Positions 36,455 to 44,495 of a DNA stretch of 64,000 nt are shown in pieces. The stretch covers positions 1-64,000 of the forward strand of contig NZ_ARYM01000011.1 in NCBI RefSeq assembly GCF_000685315.1, given 5' to 3'. The position numbers and the translations under genes were made by a program. The stretch comes from Hyphomonas polymorpha PS728 (lineage in GTDB: Bacteria; Pseudomonadota; Alphaproteobacteria; Caulobacterales; Hyphomonadaceae). Under the pieces are notes generated by a model. It was given only the letters and a program-made list of their open reading frames with translations. It searched no databases and was not told the DNA's origin. The number at the start of each line of letters is the position of its first letter. Within the stretch, counting starts at the first letter, position 1.

Positions 36455-37243
36455 CTATTTGCCTGTGAACTTTGCCGGCCGTTTTTCGAGGAAGGAAGCA
36501 ACGCCTTCCTTGTGATCGGCAGATTTGAAACAGGCTGACAGCGCCGTGACATGCGCCTGCATGTGATCGGCCACGTCGCGCTCAAGACCCTTCCACACCA
36601 GCTCCTTCATTCGCCGGATGGAAAAGGGGGAGGACGCCAGATAGCGGCGGGCTTCGGCGCGGGCCGCATCCAGCAGGGTCCCGGGCTCGGCGATGGCATT
36701 GGCATAGCCGATGGCGAGCGCTTCTTCGGCTTCGAGGAAGGCGCCGGAATAGAGCAGCCGCAGCGCCCGGCTTGGCCCGATGATGCGGGGCAGCAGCCAG
36801 CTGCCGGCGCCGGTATCGGGCACAAGGCCGCGATGGGCGAAGTTCCAGGCAAAGCGCGTGCGCGGGGTGATGATGCGTACATCGCACTGGCTGGAAAATT
36901 CCGCGCCCATTCCGACCGCATTGCCGTCAATCGCCCCAATCACCGGCTTCGGGCAGGAAACGAGCGGCCACCACACATCGCCCTCATGCGCCTCGCCGCG
37001 TACGCCGCGCGTTTCGCCCGGCTTGGTGGAAAGATCGGCCAGGTCCGTGCCGGCGCAGAAGCTGCCACCCGATCCCGTGACGATCAGGACACGGACGGCG
37101 TCATCGGCGGAGACCTCCCGCACCTTTTCGATGAAGGCGTAAAGCATGGCAAAGGTCATCGCGCCGCGCTTTTCCGGCCGGTCTATGGTCAGGATGGCAA
37201 TGCCATCATCCTCTTTTGCAAGCTTGATATGATGCGCTGTCAT
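36455..37243 (-). CDS. Enoyl-CoA hydratase/isomerase family protein
   Basis: A 262-residue crotonase-fold protein. The oxyanion-hole segments are TGSGGSFCAGTDLADL and IDGNAVGMGAEF; FVPDTG-like LVPDTGAGSWLLPRIIG follows. Only one of the two usual acidic residues of true hydratases is evident, so isomerase or hydrolase activity is possible. ATG 37243 is chosen because GGGAGGA ends 6 nt before it; the upstream TTG 37258 overlaps that site. Confidence 0.85.
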   Translation of the reverse strand: MTAHHIKLAKEDDGIAILTIDRPEKRGAMTFAMLYAFIEKVREVSADDAVRVLIVTGSGGSFCAGTDLADLSTKPGETRGVRGEAHEGDVWWPLVSCPKPVIGAIDGNAVGMGAEFSSQCDVRIITPRTRFAWNFAHRGLVPDTGAGSWLLPRIIGPSRALRLLYSGAFLEAEEALAIGYANAIAEPGTLLDAARAEARRYLASSPFSIRRMKELVWKGLERDVADHMQAHVTALSACFKSADHKEGVASFLEKRPAKFTGK

Positions 37244-37422
37244 ATCCATTCCTCCCAAGGTGTTGTTCTTGTTTTGGGAAAAGCTTGCGTCTGGCGAGGC
37301 CGGGGCGCAATCCCCGCCCCGGCGTAAACTCTTCCCCGCCCGCGCGGCTTTACGTGGCGGCCCTGCTTGCCAGCGGCCCTGCCCTGTCGCAGCTTTGCGG
37401 GGAGAGATTGGGAGGATAAGCC

Positions 37423-38406
37423 ATGCCGGAATTCCGGACGATTGATGCGGGCGAGGCGCAGATCCGCGTGGCGCTGGAGGGTTCAGGCCCGCTGGCCTTG
37501 ATGGTGCATGGCTTTCCGGAGAGCTGGTATTCCTGGCGCCATCAGATCGGGCCGGTGGCCGGGGCGGGGTTCACGGCGGCGGCGATGGATGTGCGCGGCT
37601 ATGGCGGCTCGTCAAAACCTGGCGCGGTGCCGGACTACCGGATGGAAGCGCTGATCGGGGATATTCTCGGCGTCGGCAAGGCGCTGTCGCCGGACGCCCC
37701 TTTCATTCTGATCGGCCATGACTGGGGCGCGCCGCAGGTGTGGAACACGTCCCTGATCCATCCTGATCGCATCGCGGCGGTGGCTGCAATGTCGGTGCCC
37801 TATTTCGGGGTGCCGCAGGTGTCCTTCGATCTCGTCATCAAGCAGGTATGGGACGACAAGAACAAGTTCTTTTACCAGTCCTATTTCCGCGATCCGGGCC
37901 GCGCGGAGGCAGCCTTCGAGGCGGAGCCGCGCCGGTTCCTCAAGGGGTTTTACCATGCGATTTCCGGCGAGGCGAAGCGCGGGGATTTCCCAGTGGACCA
38001 GCCATCGGACTTCCCGTTGCTCGACGGCCTCCATCCCCCCGAAACCATCGGCGCCTGGATGAGCGAAGCCGATCTTGATTACTATACGCGCGAATTTGAA
38101 GGCTCGGGCTTTTTCGGCCCCCTCTCGCGCTATCGCAATCATACGCGCGATTGGGAATTCCTGCAGGCCTACAAGGACCGGAAGATCGAGCAGCCCGCCC
38201 TTTTCATCGCAGGGGATAAAGACCCCGCCTATTCCGGTTTCGGCATGATCGACGATCCAATCGGCCGTATGCGGAATTTTGTGCCGGGCCTGGAAGTGGC
38301 GGAAGTGTTGCCTGGCTGCGGGCACTGGACGCAGCAGGAGCGCCCGGCGGAGGTCAATGCCGCGCTGGTGCCCTGGCTGGCCTCGCTGAAGGGCCGGGTT
38401 GTCTGA
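37423..38406 (+). CDS. Alpha/beta-hydrolase, epoxide hydrolase-like
   Basis: A 327-residue hydrolase with the epoxide-hydrolase motifs in order: HGFPESWYSWRHQ (HGxP oxyanion hole), MDVRGYGGSSKP, GHDWGA with nucleophile D100, and GCGHW with the catalytic H301. The cap domain carries tyrosines in YQSYFRDPG and DYYTREF that could activate the epoxide. It lies among other small-molecule enzymes, which suggests detoxification or fatty-acid metabolism. Confidence 0.88.
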   Translation: MPEFRTIDAGEAQIRVALEGSGPLALMVHGFPESWYSWRHQIGPVAGAGFTAAAMDVRGYGGSSKPGAVPDYRMEALIGDILGVGKALSPDAPFILIGHDWGAPQVWNTSLIHPDRIAAVAAMSVPYFGVPQVSFDLVIKQVWDDKNKFFYQSYFRDPGRAEAAFEAEPRRFLKGFYHAISGEAKRGDFPVDQPSDFPLLDGLHPPETIGAWMSEADLDYYTREFEGSGFFGPLSRYRNHTRDWEFLQAYKDRKIEQPALFIAGDKDPAYSGFGMIDDPIGRMRNFVPGLEVAEVLPGCGHWTQQERPAEVNAALVPWLASLKGRVV

Positions 38407-38430
38407 CAGCGCTTGCATCCGCGCAAAAGA

Positions 38431-38466
38431 TATACCAAAGTCTGCAAAGGTTATACCAAAGCCTGC
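38431..38466. repeat. Two 15-bp direct repeats 21 bp apart, operator-like
   Basis: TATACCAAAGTCTGC (38431-38445) and TATACCAAAGCCTGC (38452-38466) differ at one base and are two helical turns apart, in the leader of the next gene. The spacing suits two regulator dimers or monomers binding the same DNA face. Confidence 0.6.
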
Positions 38467-38519
38467 CCCGGCGCATGCCGGGCTAGCAGGCCCAGCTTAT
38501 GCAGAAAGGCTCCTCCCCC

Positions 38520-39242
38520 ATGGCATCTGGCCCCAAGCACCGCGAGATTTCCGGCACCATCAGCTATCAGATCGACGGGCATCCGGACTTTCCGGACCGG
38601 AACTGGGGCATCGAGCGGTTTCACATGACCCATCATGGCGATGGGCACCGGGTAATGCGCGCCTATTGCGAGCTGCATGACGTTGCCCTGACCCGCGATG
38701 TGGTAGCCACCGTGGACGCCGATTTCCACCCGCATGACACCTTCGTGCGCCTGACCAAGGACAACAAATTCTATGGCAGCACCTGGTATCGCTGGACGGA
38801 TACGCAGGCCGAATATCAGGGCTTCAATATCGAGCGCGGCCGCATCAGCGAGACGGTGGAGATTGACCGCAATATCCGCGGTTTCGGCACACACAATCTG
38901 ACCGGTGATGCCTGGCTGGCCGCGCGGTTTGACCGCTCGACAGGTGAAGGCATCCAGACCTTCAAGAACAACCTGCTGAGCTCCATCGACCATCGCGGCG
39001 CCACCGGGCCGGACTTTCAGCGCACGACCACCAGCAGCCTGCAATATTCCGGCGTCGAGACTGTGACCGTGCCGGCAGGCACGTTTGAATGCTACAAATT
39101 CGCCTTCGTGATGACCAGCAATGATCATCCGCCCTATGAATTCTGGGTGACGACGGATGGCGATTTCCTGTTCGTCAAAGGCGCTGTGGCCGCGCCTTAC
39201 AACTGGACGTTCGAGCTGGAAGAACTCAACATCATCCGCTGA
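38520..39242 (+). CDS. Conserved hypothetical protein
   Basis: A 240-residue protein without signal peptide. It is rich in beta strands and aromatic residues: GIERFHMTHHGDGHRVMRAYCEL, WYRWTDTQAEYQGFNIERGRI, then SLQYSGVETVTVPAGTFECYKFAF and PPYEFWVTTDGDFLFVKG. The latter segment looks like the carrier-type beta barrel of DUF3108-like proteins, though the match is weak. Starts at 38499 or 38520 are possible; the second is chosen because AAAGG lies 10 nt before it. Paired direct repeats lie upstream. Confidence 0.6.
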   Translation: MASGPKHREISGTISYQIDGHPDFPDRNWGIERFHMTHHGDGHRVMRAYCELHDVALTRDVVATVDADFHPHDTFVRLTKDNKFYGSTWYRWTDTQAEYQGFNIERGRISETVEIDRNIRGFGTHNLTGDAWLAARFDRSTGEGIQTFKNNLLSSIDHRGATGPDFQRTTTSSLQYSGVETVTVPAGTFECYKFAFVMTSNDHPPYEFWVTTDGDFLFVKGAVAAPYNWTFELEELNIIR

Positions 39243-39267
39243 CGCCAGCAGCCCGGTCAGCCGCGCT

Positions 39268-40041
39268 TCAGCGCGTCTGACCGCCGTCTACCGCGACCAC
39301 GGCGCCGTTGATGAAGCTTGCCCGGTCAGACAGGAGGAAGGCGGCGGTATCGCCGATTTCCTGCGGGGTGCCGAAGCGATTGAGCGGCACTTCACGCTTG
39401 ATCCATTTGGCCCAGGCCTCGGCGCGCGGGCCGGTGGCGTTCCGCACCCAGTCCCCGCCGGGGAAGATGATGTTGCCCGGCGCAATCGTATTTACACGCA
39501 CATTCGTCTTGCCCGAGAAACGCGCGATGGAGGTGGAGAGGTGATTTACCGCCGCCTTGGTGGCGCCATAGATCAGCGGCGAGCCGAGTGAGGCCAGGCC
39601 GGCAATGGAAGAGATGAAGAGGAAGCTGCCCCCGCCATTGGCCGAGATGCGCGGGATCCCGGCGCGGGCGAGGCGGAAGGCGGAGTTCAGGTTCTGATCA
39701 AGCCCGCCCTGCCATTCCTCATCGCTGACATCGAGCCCCAGCGGCGAAGGCGAAAGGCCGACATTGGCGACCGCGCCGCGAATGGGGCCGAACGCTTTCT
39801 CACACGCCTCGACAGCGGCATTGATGCCTTCCGATTGCGTCAGATCGCCGGCAAAGGACCACACCTTGCCCTCGCCATAGGCGGCGGCGAACTCTTTCCG
39901 CGTGGCCTCCAGCGCTTCGGCGCCGCGCGCGGTGAGCGCGACTTTTGCCCCCTCTTCCAGCAGGCTTTTGGCGATGCCGTGGCCAATGCCCCGGCTGGCG
40001 CCGGCGATGAAGACGACTTTATCGGTGAGGCCGAGATCCAT
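39268..40041 (-). CDS. Short-chain dehydrogenase/reductase (SDR)
   Basis: A 257-residue classical SDR: FIAGASRGIGHGIAKSL (NAD(P)-binding), ANVGLS, SSIAGL and YGATKAA with the catalytic Ser-Tyr-Lys set, and the C-terminal FINGAVVAVDGGQ. An arginine after the first strand (LTARGAE) hints at NADP. GGAGGA precedes ATG 40041; the longer frame to 40182 has no homology. Substrate unknown. Confidence 0.88.
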   Translation of the reverse strand: MDLGLTDKVVFIAGASRGIGHGIAKSLLEEGAKVALTARGAEALEATRKEFAAAYGEGKVWSFAGDLTQSEGINAAVEACEKAFGPIRGAVANVGLSPSPLGLDVSDEEWQGGLDQNLNSAFRLARAGIPRISANGGGSFLFISSIAGLASLGSPLIYGATKAAVNHLSTSIARFSGKTNVRVNTIAPGNIIFPGGDWVRNATGPRAEAWAKWIKREVPLNRFGTPQEIGDTAAFLLSDRASFINGAVVAVDGGQTR

Positions 40042-40145
40042 GTGTTCCTCCAGTTTTTCAGCGATCATGCTGGCCAAGGCCGGTGGGGATGGCCAGCCCT
40101 TCCCCCACGCGAGGCCCCAACGCGAGCCCGCACCAGGAAGCGGCC

Positions 40146-40571
40146 TCAGGCGGGCAGCGGTTGAAGGTCTGGCGGGGTCCATTCACGGCGGGCTTCCACA
40201 GACAAGAGACGCTCTTTGGACCAATGGGCGAAGATCCAGTCGGACCGGCCGCAGGGGCCGGCCAGCAGAGCCGCCAGAAGCGCGGCGTTGCTGGCCCCCG
40301 GATGGGCCGCAACATGCGCCGCAACGACCGCGAGCGAGGCAGCCGTGATCGTCTCGTGATACCCGGCTCTGTCGGTGTTCTCGACGCCCACCGCGACATT
40401 ATAAGCGCAGATTGCCGCGCGGACGGCCGGGAGAATATCCCCGCCCCGCTCTGCCTGCATCCAGATGGCGAAGGCGAAATGGGCCGTATGGGTCCACGCT
40501 TCCCTGGGCAGCGTGCAGGCCAGAACGCCGCGCGCGATATGCTCTATCTCTTCATCCGTGATCTCAGACAT
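40146..40571 (-). CDS. Conserved hypothetical protein
   Basis: A 141-residue helical protein with a recognisable conserved pattern seen in many proteobacteria but not assigned a function: EIEHIARGVLACTLPREAWTHTAHF, VRAAICAYNVAVGVENT, GYHETITAASL and GRSDWIFAHWSKERLLSVEAR. ATG 40571 is preceded by AAGGAA. A candidate sRNA with its own terminator ends 28 nt upstream on the same strand. Confidence 0.7.
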   Translation of the reverse strand: MSEITDEEIEHIARGVLACTLPREAWTHTAHFAFAIWMQAERGGDILPAVRAAICAYNVAVGVENTDRAGYHETITAASLAVVAAHVAAHPGASNAALLAALLAGPCGRSDWIFAHWSKERLLSVEARREWTPPDLQPLPA

Positions 40572-40598
40572 TGCTTGTAATTCCTTGTTCCATAATTG

Positions 40599-40680
40599 AA
40601 AAACCCGCCTCGGGAGAACCGGGCGGGCGCGACATTCAGCGGAGGATCGGATGGGCCTTAACCGGCCCTGTGTTTCCCCA
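40599..40680 (-). ncRNA. Candidate small regulatory RNA (suhB/mmgR-like)
   Basis: In the 259-nt gap 40572-40830, the minus strand reads GGGAAACACAGGGCCGG, a small hairpin GGCC-GGTTAA-GGCC, an unpaired ATCCTCCGCTGAATGTC with an anti-Shine-Dalgarno CCTCC, and then a GC-rich hairpin CCCGCC...GGCGGG followed by five U (40603-40599). The length (about 80 nt), the CCUCC loop and the terminator resemble the alphaproteobacterial suhB/mmgR sRNA family. The family call is from memory of its architecture. No convincing promoter was found. Confidence 0.55.
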
Positions 40681-40830
40681 TGCGGCCGCGCGCCGCCAGC
40701 AATTGCAGGCGGGTCTGTTGCTGGAGCGGGCGTTTTGCGCGGCACATGGGCACCGGGGTAAGCCCGTGCCGCGCAGGCGTCAACAGCCGCTATCTTGGCA
40801 GGGCACGGCGACTCCTGCTGTGATGGCGGG

Positions 40831-41454
40831 ATGAGCAGTTTCTCCTTGATCATCGGCGTGGACGAGGCAGGCCGGGGCCCCTGGGCGGGGCCGGTGACGG
40901 CGGCAGCGGTGGTGCTCGATCCCACCCGGCCGGTGGAGGGGCTGACCGATTCCAAGAAATTGTCGGAGAAGGCCCGCGACCGGCTGGCCCCGCTGATCCG
41001 GGAGCGGGCGCTGGCCTGGAGCGTCGCCGAAGCGAGCGTGGAAGAGATCGACACGCTGAACATCCGGCAGGCCACATTCCTGGCCATGCAAAGGGCGGTG
41101 GCGGATCTTTTCAGGACCGTTTCGGACAAATCCGGACAAAACAGGACAAGGCCCGGCACCGCCGCGGTCATTCTGATCGATGGCAACGCCCTGCCGGCAG
41201 ACCTGCCCGCCCCGGCGCGCGCGATCATCAAGGGTGACTTGACCGAGCCCTGCATTTCAGCCGCTTCGATCCTGGCCAAGACGCACCGGGACGCGCAGAT
41301 GGCCTCACTCTGCATTTCGTATCCAGGCTATGGCTTTTCCGGGCACAAAGGCTATGGCACCGCCGCCCATGCCGAGGCGCTGGCCCGGCTTGGTCCGTGC
41401 GCGGTGCATCGCCAAAGCTTTGCCCCGGTCCGGGCCCTTTTAAGACACTGTTAA
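40831..41454 (+). CDS. rnhB: Ribonuclease HII
   Basis: Removes RNA primers and misincorporated ribonucleotides from DNA. The 207-residue protein has the catalytic [27 protein letters not shown] and [16 protein letters not shown] segments and the C-terminal [17 protein letters not shown]. Between RAVADL and [11 protein letters not shown] it carries about 12 extra residues ([17 protein letters not shown]) not expected in the family. They are encoded by a 10-bp-phased repeat. ATG 40831 fits the family start; its ribosome binding site is weak. Confidence 0.93.
   Translation: MSSFSLIIGVDEAGRGPWAGPVTAAAVVLDPTRPVEGLTDSKKLSEKARDRLAPLIRERALAWSVAEASVEEIDTLNIRQATFLAMQRAVADLFRTVSDKSGQNRTRPGTAAVILIDGNALPADLPAPARAIIKGDLTEPCISAASILAKTHRDAQMASLCISYPGYGFSGHKGYGTAAHAEALARLGPCAVHRQSFAPVRALLRHC
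41114..41147. repeat. Phased GGAC repeat inside rnhB (reverse of 19421-19456)
   Basis: GGAC begins at 41114, 41124, 41134 and 41144, exactly 10 bp apart. Positions 41120-41138 are the exact reverse complement of the 19-mer at 19431-19449. The segment encodes a basic, polar loop inserted in RNase HII without breaking the frame. Confidence 0.85.
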
Positions 41455-41502
41455 CCGGCACCGAAGAGTTTCCCGGCAGGCTCTCATGGGGACGCGCCGC
41501 AG

Positions 41503-41967
41503 ATGTTTCTTCTCAACTGGTTTCTTTTCGGCTGGCACACCTGGTATGGCGAAAGCGGCCAGGCTTACCGGTTCAAGATCACGCTGACGCGCAAGGGCAT
41601 TCCCGAGGGCGGCGGGGTTTACATCTTCGTGGTGCGCCGCTTCGCCTTCTTCCTGTTCCCACTCTATATCGGCAAGGCGACGAACTTTAAGTCGCGCCTC
41701 TACGGGCATGAGCGCTGGTGGGAGGCCTGGTGGAAGCGCGGGGCTACCGAGCGGCATGTACTGGTCATCCGCGGGGGGATGGACCGGGCACGCATCGAGG
41801 AAGACCTGATCCGCCGCTATCAGCCCAAGATGAACGATATCCTCATTCCCCGCGGGGATCTGGACGCGCCGCGCAATGCCAAGTTGCGCCGTGCCTGGCG
41901 CTGGCGCAGGTGGTGGGCGGAGTTCTTTGCCGGGCTGATCGGCTTTGGCAAGCGCAAGGCGGGCTGA
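41503..41967 (+). CDS. GIY-YIG nuclease-like protein
   Basis: A 154-residue protein with a GIY-YIG-like core: GGVYIFVVRR and PLYIGKATNFKSRL supply the two short motifs and the catalytic arginine, and IEEDLIRRYQPKMND supplies the glutamate and asparagine. An unusual tryptophan-rich N-terminus (MFLLNWFLFGWHTWYGESGQ) and a basic tail (WRWRRWWAEFF....GKRK) flank it. It may be a DNA-repair or structure-specific nuclease; no partner SLX4-like gene is present. It is 48 nt downstream of rnhB. Confidence 0.7.
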   Translation: MFLLNWFLFGWHTWYGESGQAYRFKITLTRKGIPEGGGVYIFVVRRFAFFLFPLYIGKATNFKSRLYGHERWWEAWWKRGATERHVLVIRGGMDRARIEEDLIRRYQPKMNDILIPRGDLDAPRNAKLRRAWRWRRWWAEFFAGLIGFGKRKAG

Positions 41968-41979
41968 GGCCGGCTGGCC

Positions 41980-43035
41980 TTACGGCAACAGCAGGCATGC
42001 ATCGCCATAGGAATAGAAGCGATACTTTTCCGCGATGGCATGGGCGTAGGCCGCGCGCATGATGTCTGTTCCCATCAGGGCACAGACGAGCATGAAGAGG
42101 CTGGATCCCGGCAGGTGGAAGTTCGTCATCAGCGCGTCTGTGGCACGGACGGGGTCGCCGGGCTTGAGGAAAATGTCGGTTGGCCCTGACGCGGCGTGGA
42201 TGTGGCCGTCTTCCCCTGCGCAGCTTTCCAGCGTCCGCATGGCCGTTGTGCCCACCGGAACAAGGCGCGCACCAGCCGCGCGCGCGGCGTTGAGGCGGTC
42301 TGCCACTTCCGGCGTCACGCGGCGCCATTCCTCATGCAGACGGTTTTCGGCGAGGTGTCTTTCTTCCAGCGGCTTGAATGTGCCGAGCCCGACATGCAGG
42401 CGGACGGTTTCGCGTTTCAGGCCTGCCGCCTCCACCTCCCCCAAAAGGCGAGGCGTGAAATGCAGACCGGCGGTGGGCGCAGCCACGCTGGCGGCCTCCT
42501 CCCCGGCAAAGCGCGTCTGGTAGGTTTCCCGGTCCTTCGCATCCGCCGGGCGGCGGCGGGCGATATAGGGCGGCAGCGGCATGGCGCCGTGCGCGTCCAG
42601 CGCGGCGATCATCGCCTCGCCCTCGCAGTTGAAGTTCAGGAGGATTTCCCCGCCTTCGCGGCGCGCGCCGATCATGGCGGTAAAGCCTTCGGCGAAATGG
42701 ATCTCGTCGCCCTCCTTCAGGCGGCGGCCGGGCCGGGCGAGCGCCAGCCAGACGCAATCGCCCTGCCGCTCGACGAGGTTTACATCCACCTCGACATCGC
42801 GGCTCGCCCCGTCGCGCGCCGGGCGGATGCCCTTCAGAGCGGCGGGCAGAACGCGCGTATCGTTGAAGACGAGCACATCGCCAGCGTTCAGGTATTTCGG
42901 CAGATCACGGACGGTTGCATCTTCCAGCCGGCCATCGCCATGCACAACGAGCAGGCGCGCGCTGTCCTGCGGCTCAGCCGGGCGGAGCGCGATGAGATCT
43001 TCGGGAAGATCGAACTGGAAGACGGAGAGGTCCAT
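41980..43035 (-). CDS. queA: S-adenosylmethionine:tRNA ribosyltransferase-isomerase
   Basis: Converts preQ1 at the wobble base of tRNA to epoxyqueuosine using the ribosyl part of SAM. The 351-residue protein starts MDLSVFQFDLPEDLIALRPA and contains DVLVFNDTRVLPA, PPYIARRRP, VAAPTAGLHFT, VGLGTF and the final NFHLPGSSLFMLVCAL....AYAHAIAEKYRFYSYGD. Last gene of the gyrA-coaD-cyclophilin-queA run, 35 nt after the cyclophilin gene. Confidence 0.97.
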   Translation of the reverse strand: MDLSVFQFDLPEDLIALRPAEPQDSARLLVVHGDGRLEDATVRDLPKYLNAGDVLVFNDTRVLPAALKGIRPARDGASRDVEVDVNLVERQGDCVWLALARPGRRLKEGDEIHFAEGFTAMIGARREGGEILLNFNCEGEAMIAALDAHGAMPLPPYIARRRPADAKDRETYQTRFAGEEAASVAAPTAGLHFTPRLLGEVEAAGLKRETVRLHVGLGTFKPLEERHLAENRLHEEWRRVTPEVADRLNAARAAGARLVPVGTTAMRTLESCAGEDGHIHAASGPTDIFLKPGDPVRATDALMTNFHLPGSSLFMLVCALMGTDIMRAAYAHAIAEKYRFYSYGDACLLLP

Positions 43036-43070
43036 GATGCCTTTACCGGAGCAGCCGGCGCGCGGCCTCT

Positions 43071-43949
43071 CTATTCCAGGATGACGGCCGGAACCGGGGA
43101 AAGCTCACAGATGTTGACTTCGCCCTTTGCCTCAAGCGCCGCGCGGAAGGTATCCGTATCGGTGCGCAGGACATAGGCCTTCGGACGCTCCGCCTCCGGA
43201 AGATCAGCCGCAATCCTTGCCGATTCCAGAATATCCGGATCTCTGACCGAGCCGTTATTCTGCTCCGAGCCTGTCTTGATGGACATCACCACATCCTGGC
43301 CCTCGATCACGCGGCCCCAGGAGGAATAGAGGCGGTCAAGATGCGGGGAGTAGCCGCGCATCAGGAAGAACTGGCCATTGGCCGAGTCCGGATCGCTGGT
43401 GCGCGCGGTGGAGACGATGCTGGCGCAGTGGGGAATGGAGCTTTCGACCAGTCCGTCCACCGACATTTCAGCAAAGAAGGAAGGCTGGGTCTGGATCGGG
43501 ACACCGTGATAATAGCCATGCTTGGCGCTGTCTTCCGGGCCGATGGTGGCCTCCAGCGGCATCTTCTCCACATCGCGGCGGAAGGTGAACTCGCCCTTTA
43601 CGCTCGGCTGGCCGGACTCCCTGCCCTTCAGCGCGAAGATATCTCCGCCCTGCGCCATGAAATCATCGATCACGCGGTGGAAGCTCGTGCCGTCATAGTC
43701 GCCCGAACGGGTGATGGCCGCGAAATGCGCCACATGGTTGGGCGCCACTTCGGGAAAAGCCTCGATCAGGATGCGGCCTTTATTGGTGTCGAAGATGAAC
43801 AGCCGCTCCGGATCAACCGGGCGCCAATCGGGGCTGGCAGCGACATCTTCCGGCGTTTCGAACGACCAGGTGCCATCGACCGGTTCGGCGCAGGCCGGCA
43901 GGAGAAGTCCCGCCAGAGCCACCGCCGCTGCAAAGCCACGTATCTTCAT
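43071..43949 (-). CDS. Exported cyclophilin-type peptidyl-prolyl isomerase
   Basis: A 292-residue protein with a lipoprotein-like signal (VALAGLLLPAC, cysteine 20). The cyclophilin domain has TNKGRILIEAFPEVAPNHVAHF and SFHRVIDDFMAQGGD with the active-site arginine. SANGQFFLMRGYSPHLD and SSWGRVIEGQDVVMSI complete it. An inserted region (TFRRDVEKMPLEATIGPEDS) makes it longer than minimal cyclophilins. It should assist folding in the periplasm. Start overlaps the coaD stop (ATGA). Confidence 0.92.
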   Translation of the reverse strand: MKIRGFAAAVALAGLLLPACAEPVDGTWSFETPEDVAASPDWRPVDPERLFIFDTNKGRILIEAFPEVAPNHVAHFAAITRSGDYDGTSFHRVIDDFMAQGGDIFALKGRESGQPSVKGEFTFRRDVEKMPLEATIGPEDSAKHGYYHGVPIQTQPSFFAEMSVDGLVESSIPHCASIVSTARTSDPDSANGQFFLMRGYSPHLDRLYSSWGRVIEGQDVVMSIKTGSEQNNGSVRDPDILESARIAADLPEAERPKAYVLRTDTDTFRAALEAKGEVNICELSPVPAVILE

Positions 43950-44443
43950 TGCTTGTACTTCTCCAGCAGAGCCTTTTTCACCGACGGGGTTACGAACGGC
44001 GTGATATCGCCGCCGAGGCTCGCGATTTCCTTGACCAGCCGCGAAGCCACCGCCTGATGACGAACATCGGCCATCAGGAAGACGGTTTCAATGTTCGGAT
44101 TCAGTTGCTCGTTCATTGCCGTCATCTGGAACTCGTATTCGAAGTCCTGAACGGCGCGCAGACCGCGTACGATGATATTGGCGTTGCACTTTTCGGCAAA
44201 ATGCATCAGCAGGCCGTGCATGGGCTGGACCTTGATCTCTGCCAGACCCGGCCCTTTCAGCTTGTCGCACTCATATTCGACCATGGCGACACGCTCTTCC
44301 AGGGTGAAGAGCGGCTTTTTCGCCTCGTTGATGGCCACACCGATGATCAGCGTGTCCACAAGCTTCATGGCACGGCTGAAAATGTCGATGTGGCCGGCTG
44401 TCGGCGGATCGAAAGTGCCAGGGTAAAGGCCGATACGATGCAC
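43946..44443 (-). CDS. coaD: Phosphopantetheine adenylyltransferase
   Basis: Fourth step of coenzyme A synthesis, adenylation of 4'-phosphopantetheine. From GTG 44443 the protein has 165 residues, starting HRIGLYPGTFDPPTAGH with the T/HxGH nucleotide motif. MHGLLMHFA, IVRGLRAVQDFEYEFQMTAMN and ASRLVKEIASLGGD are typical. The GTG is preceded by GAGGAGG at 6 nt; the frame upstream to 44557 lacks homology. It overlaps the cyclophilin gene and may also use its own promoter. Confidence 0.96.
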   Translation of the reverse strand: MHRIGLYPGTFDPPTAGHIDIFSRAMKLVDTLIIGVAINEAKKPLFTLEERVAMVEYECDKLKGPGLAEIKVQPMHGLLMHFAEKCNANIIVRGLRAVQDFEYEFQMTAMNEQLNPNIETVFLMADVRHQAVASRLVKEIASLGGDITPFVTPSVKKALLEKYKQ

Positions 44444-44462
44444 GGGGCGCCTCCTCTCGTTA

Positions 44463-44493
44463 ATTATACCGAGAGCCTTCCGCCGCGCTGCAA
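44463..44493 (-). promoter_or_regulatory. Candidate internal promoter for coaD with a 6-bp stem
   Basis: In the 52-nt gyrA-coaD gap the minus strand has a perfect -10 TATAAT (44468-44463) and a TTGCAG (44493-44488) 19 bp upstream, a little long. The -10 also lies in the loop of CTCTCG....CGAGAG (44454-44475), next to the coaD ribosome binding site. Confidence 0.45.
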
Positions 44494-44495
44494 CA

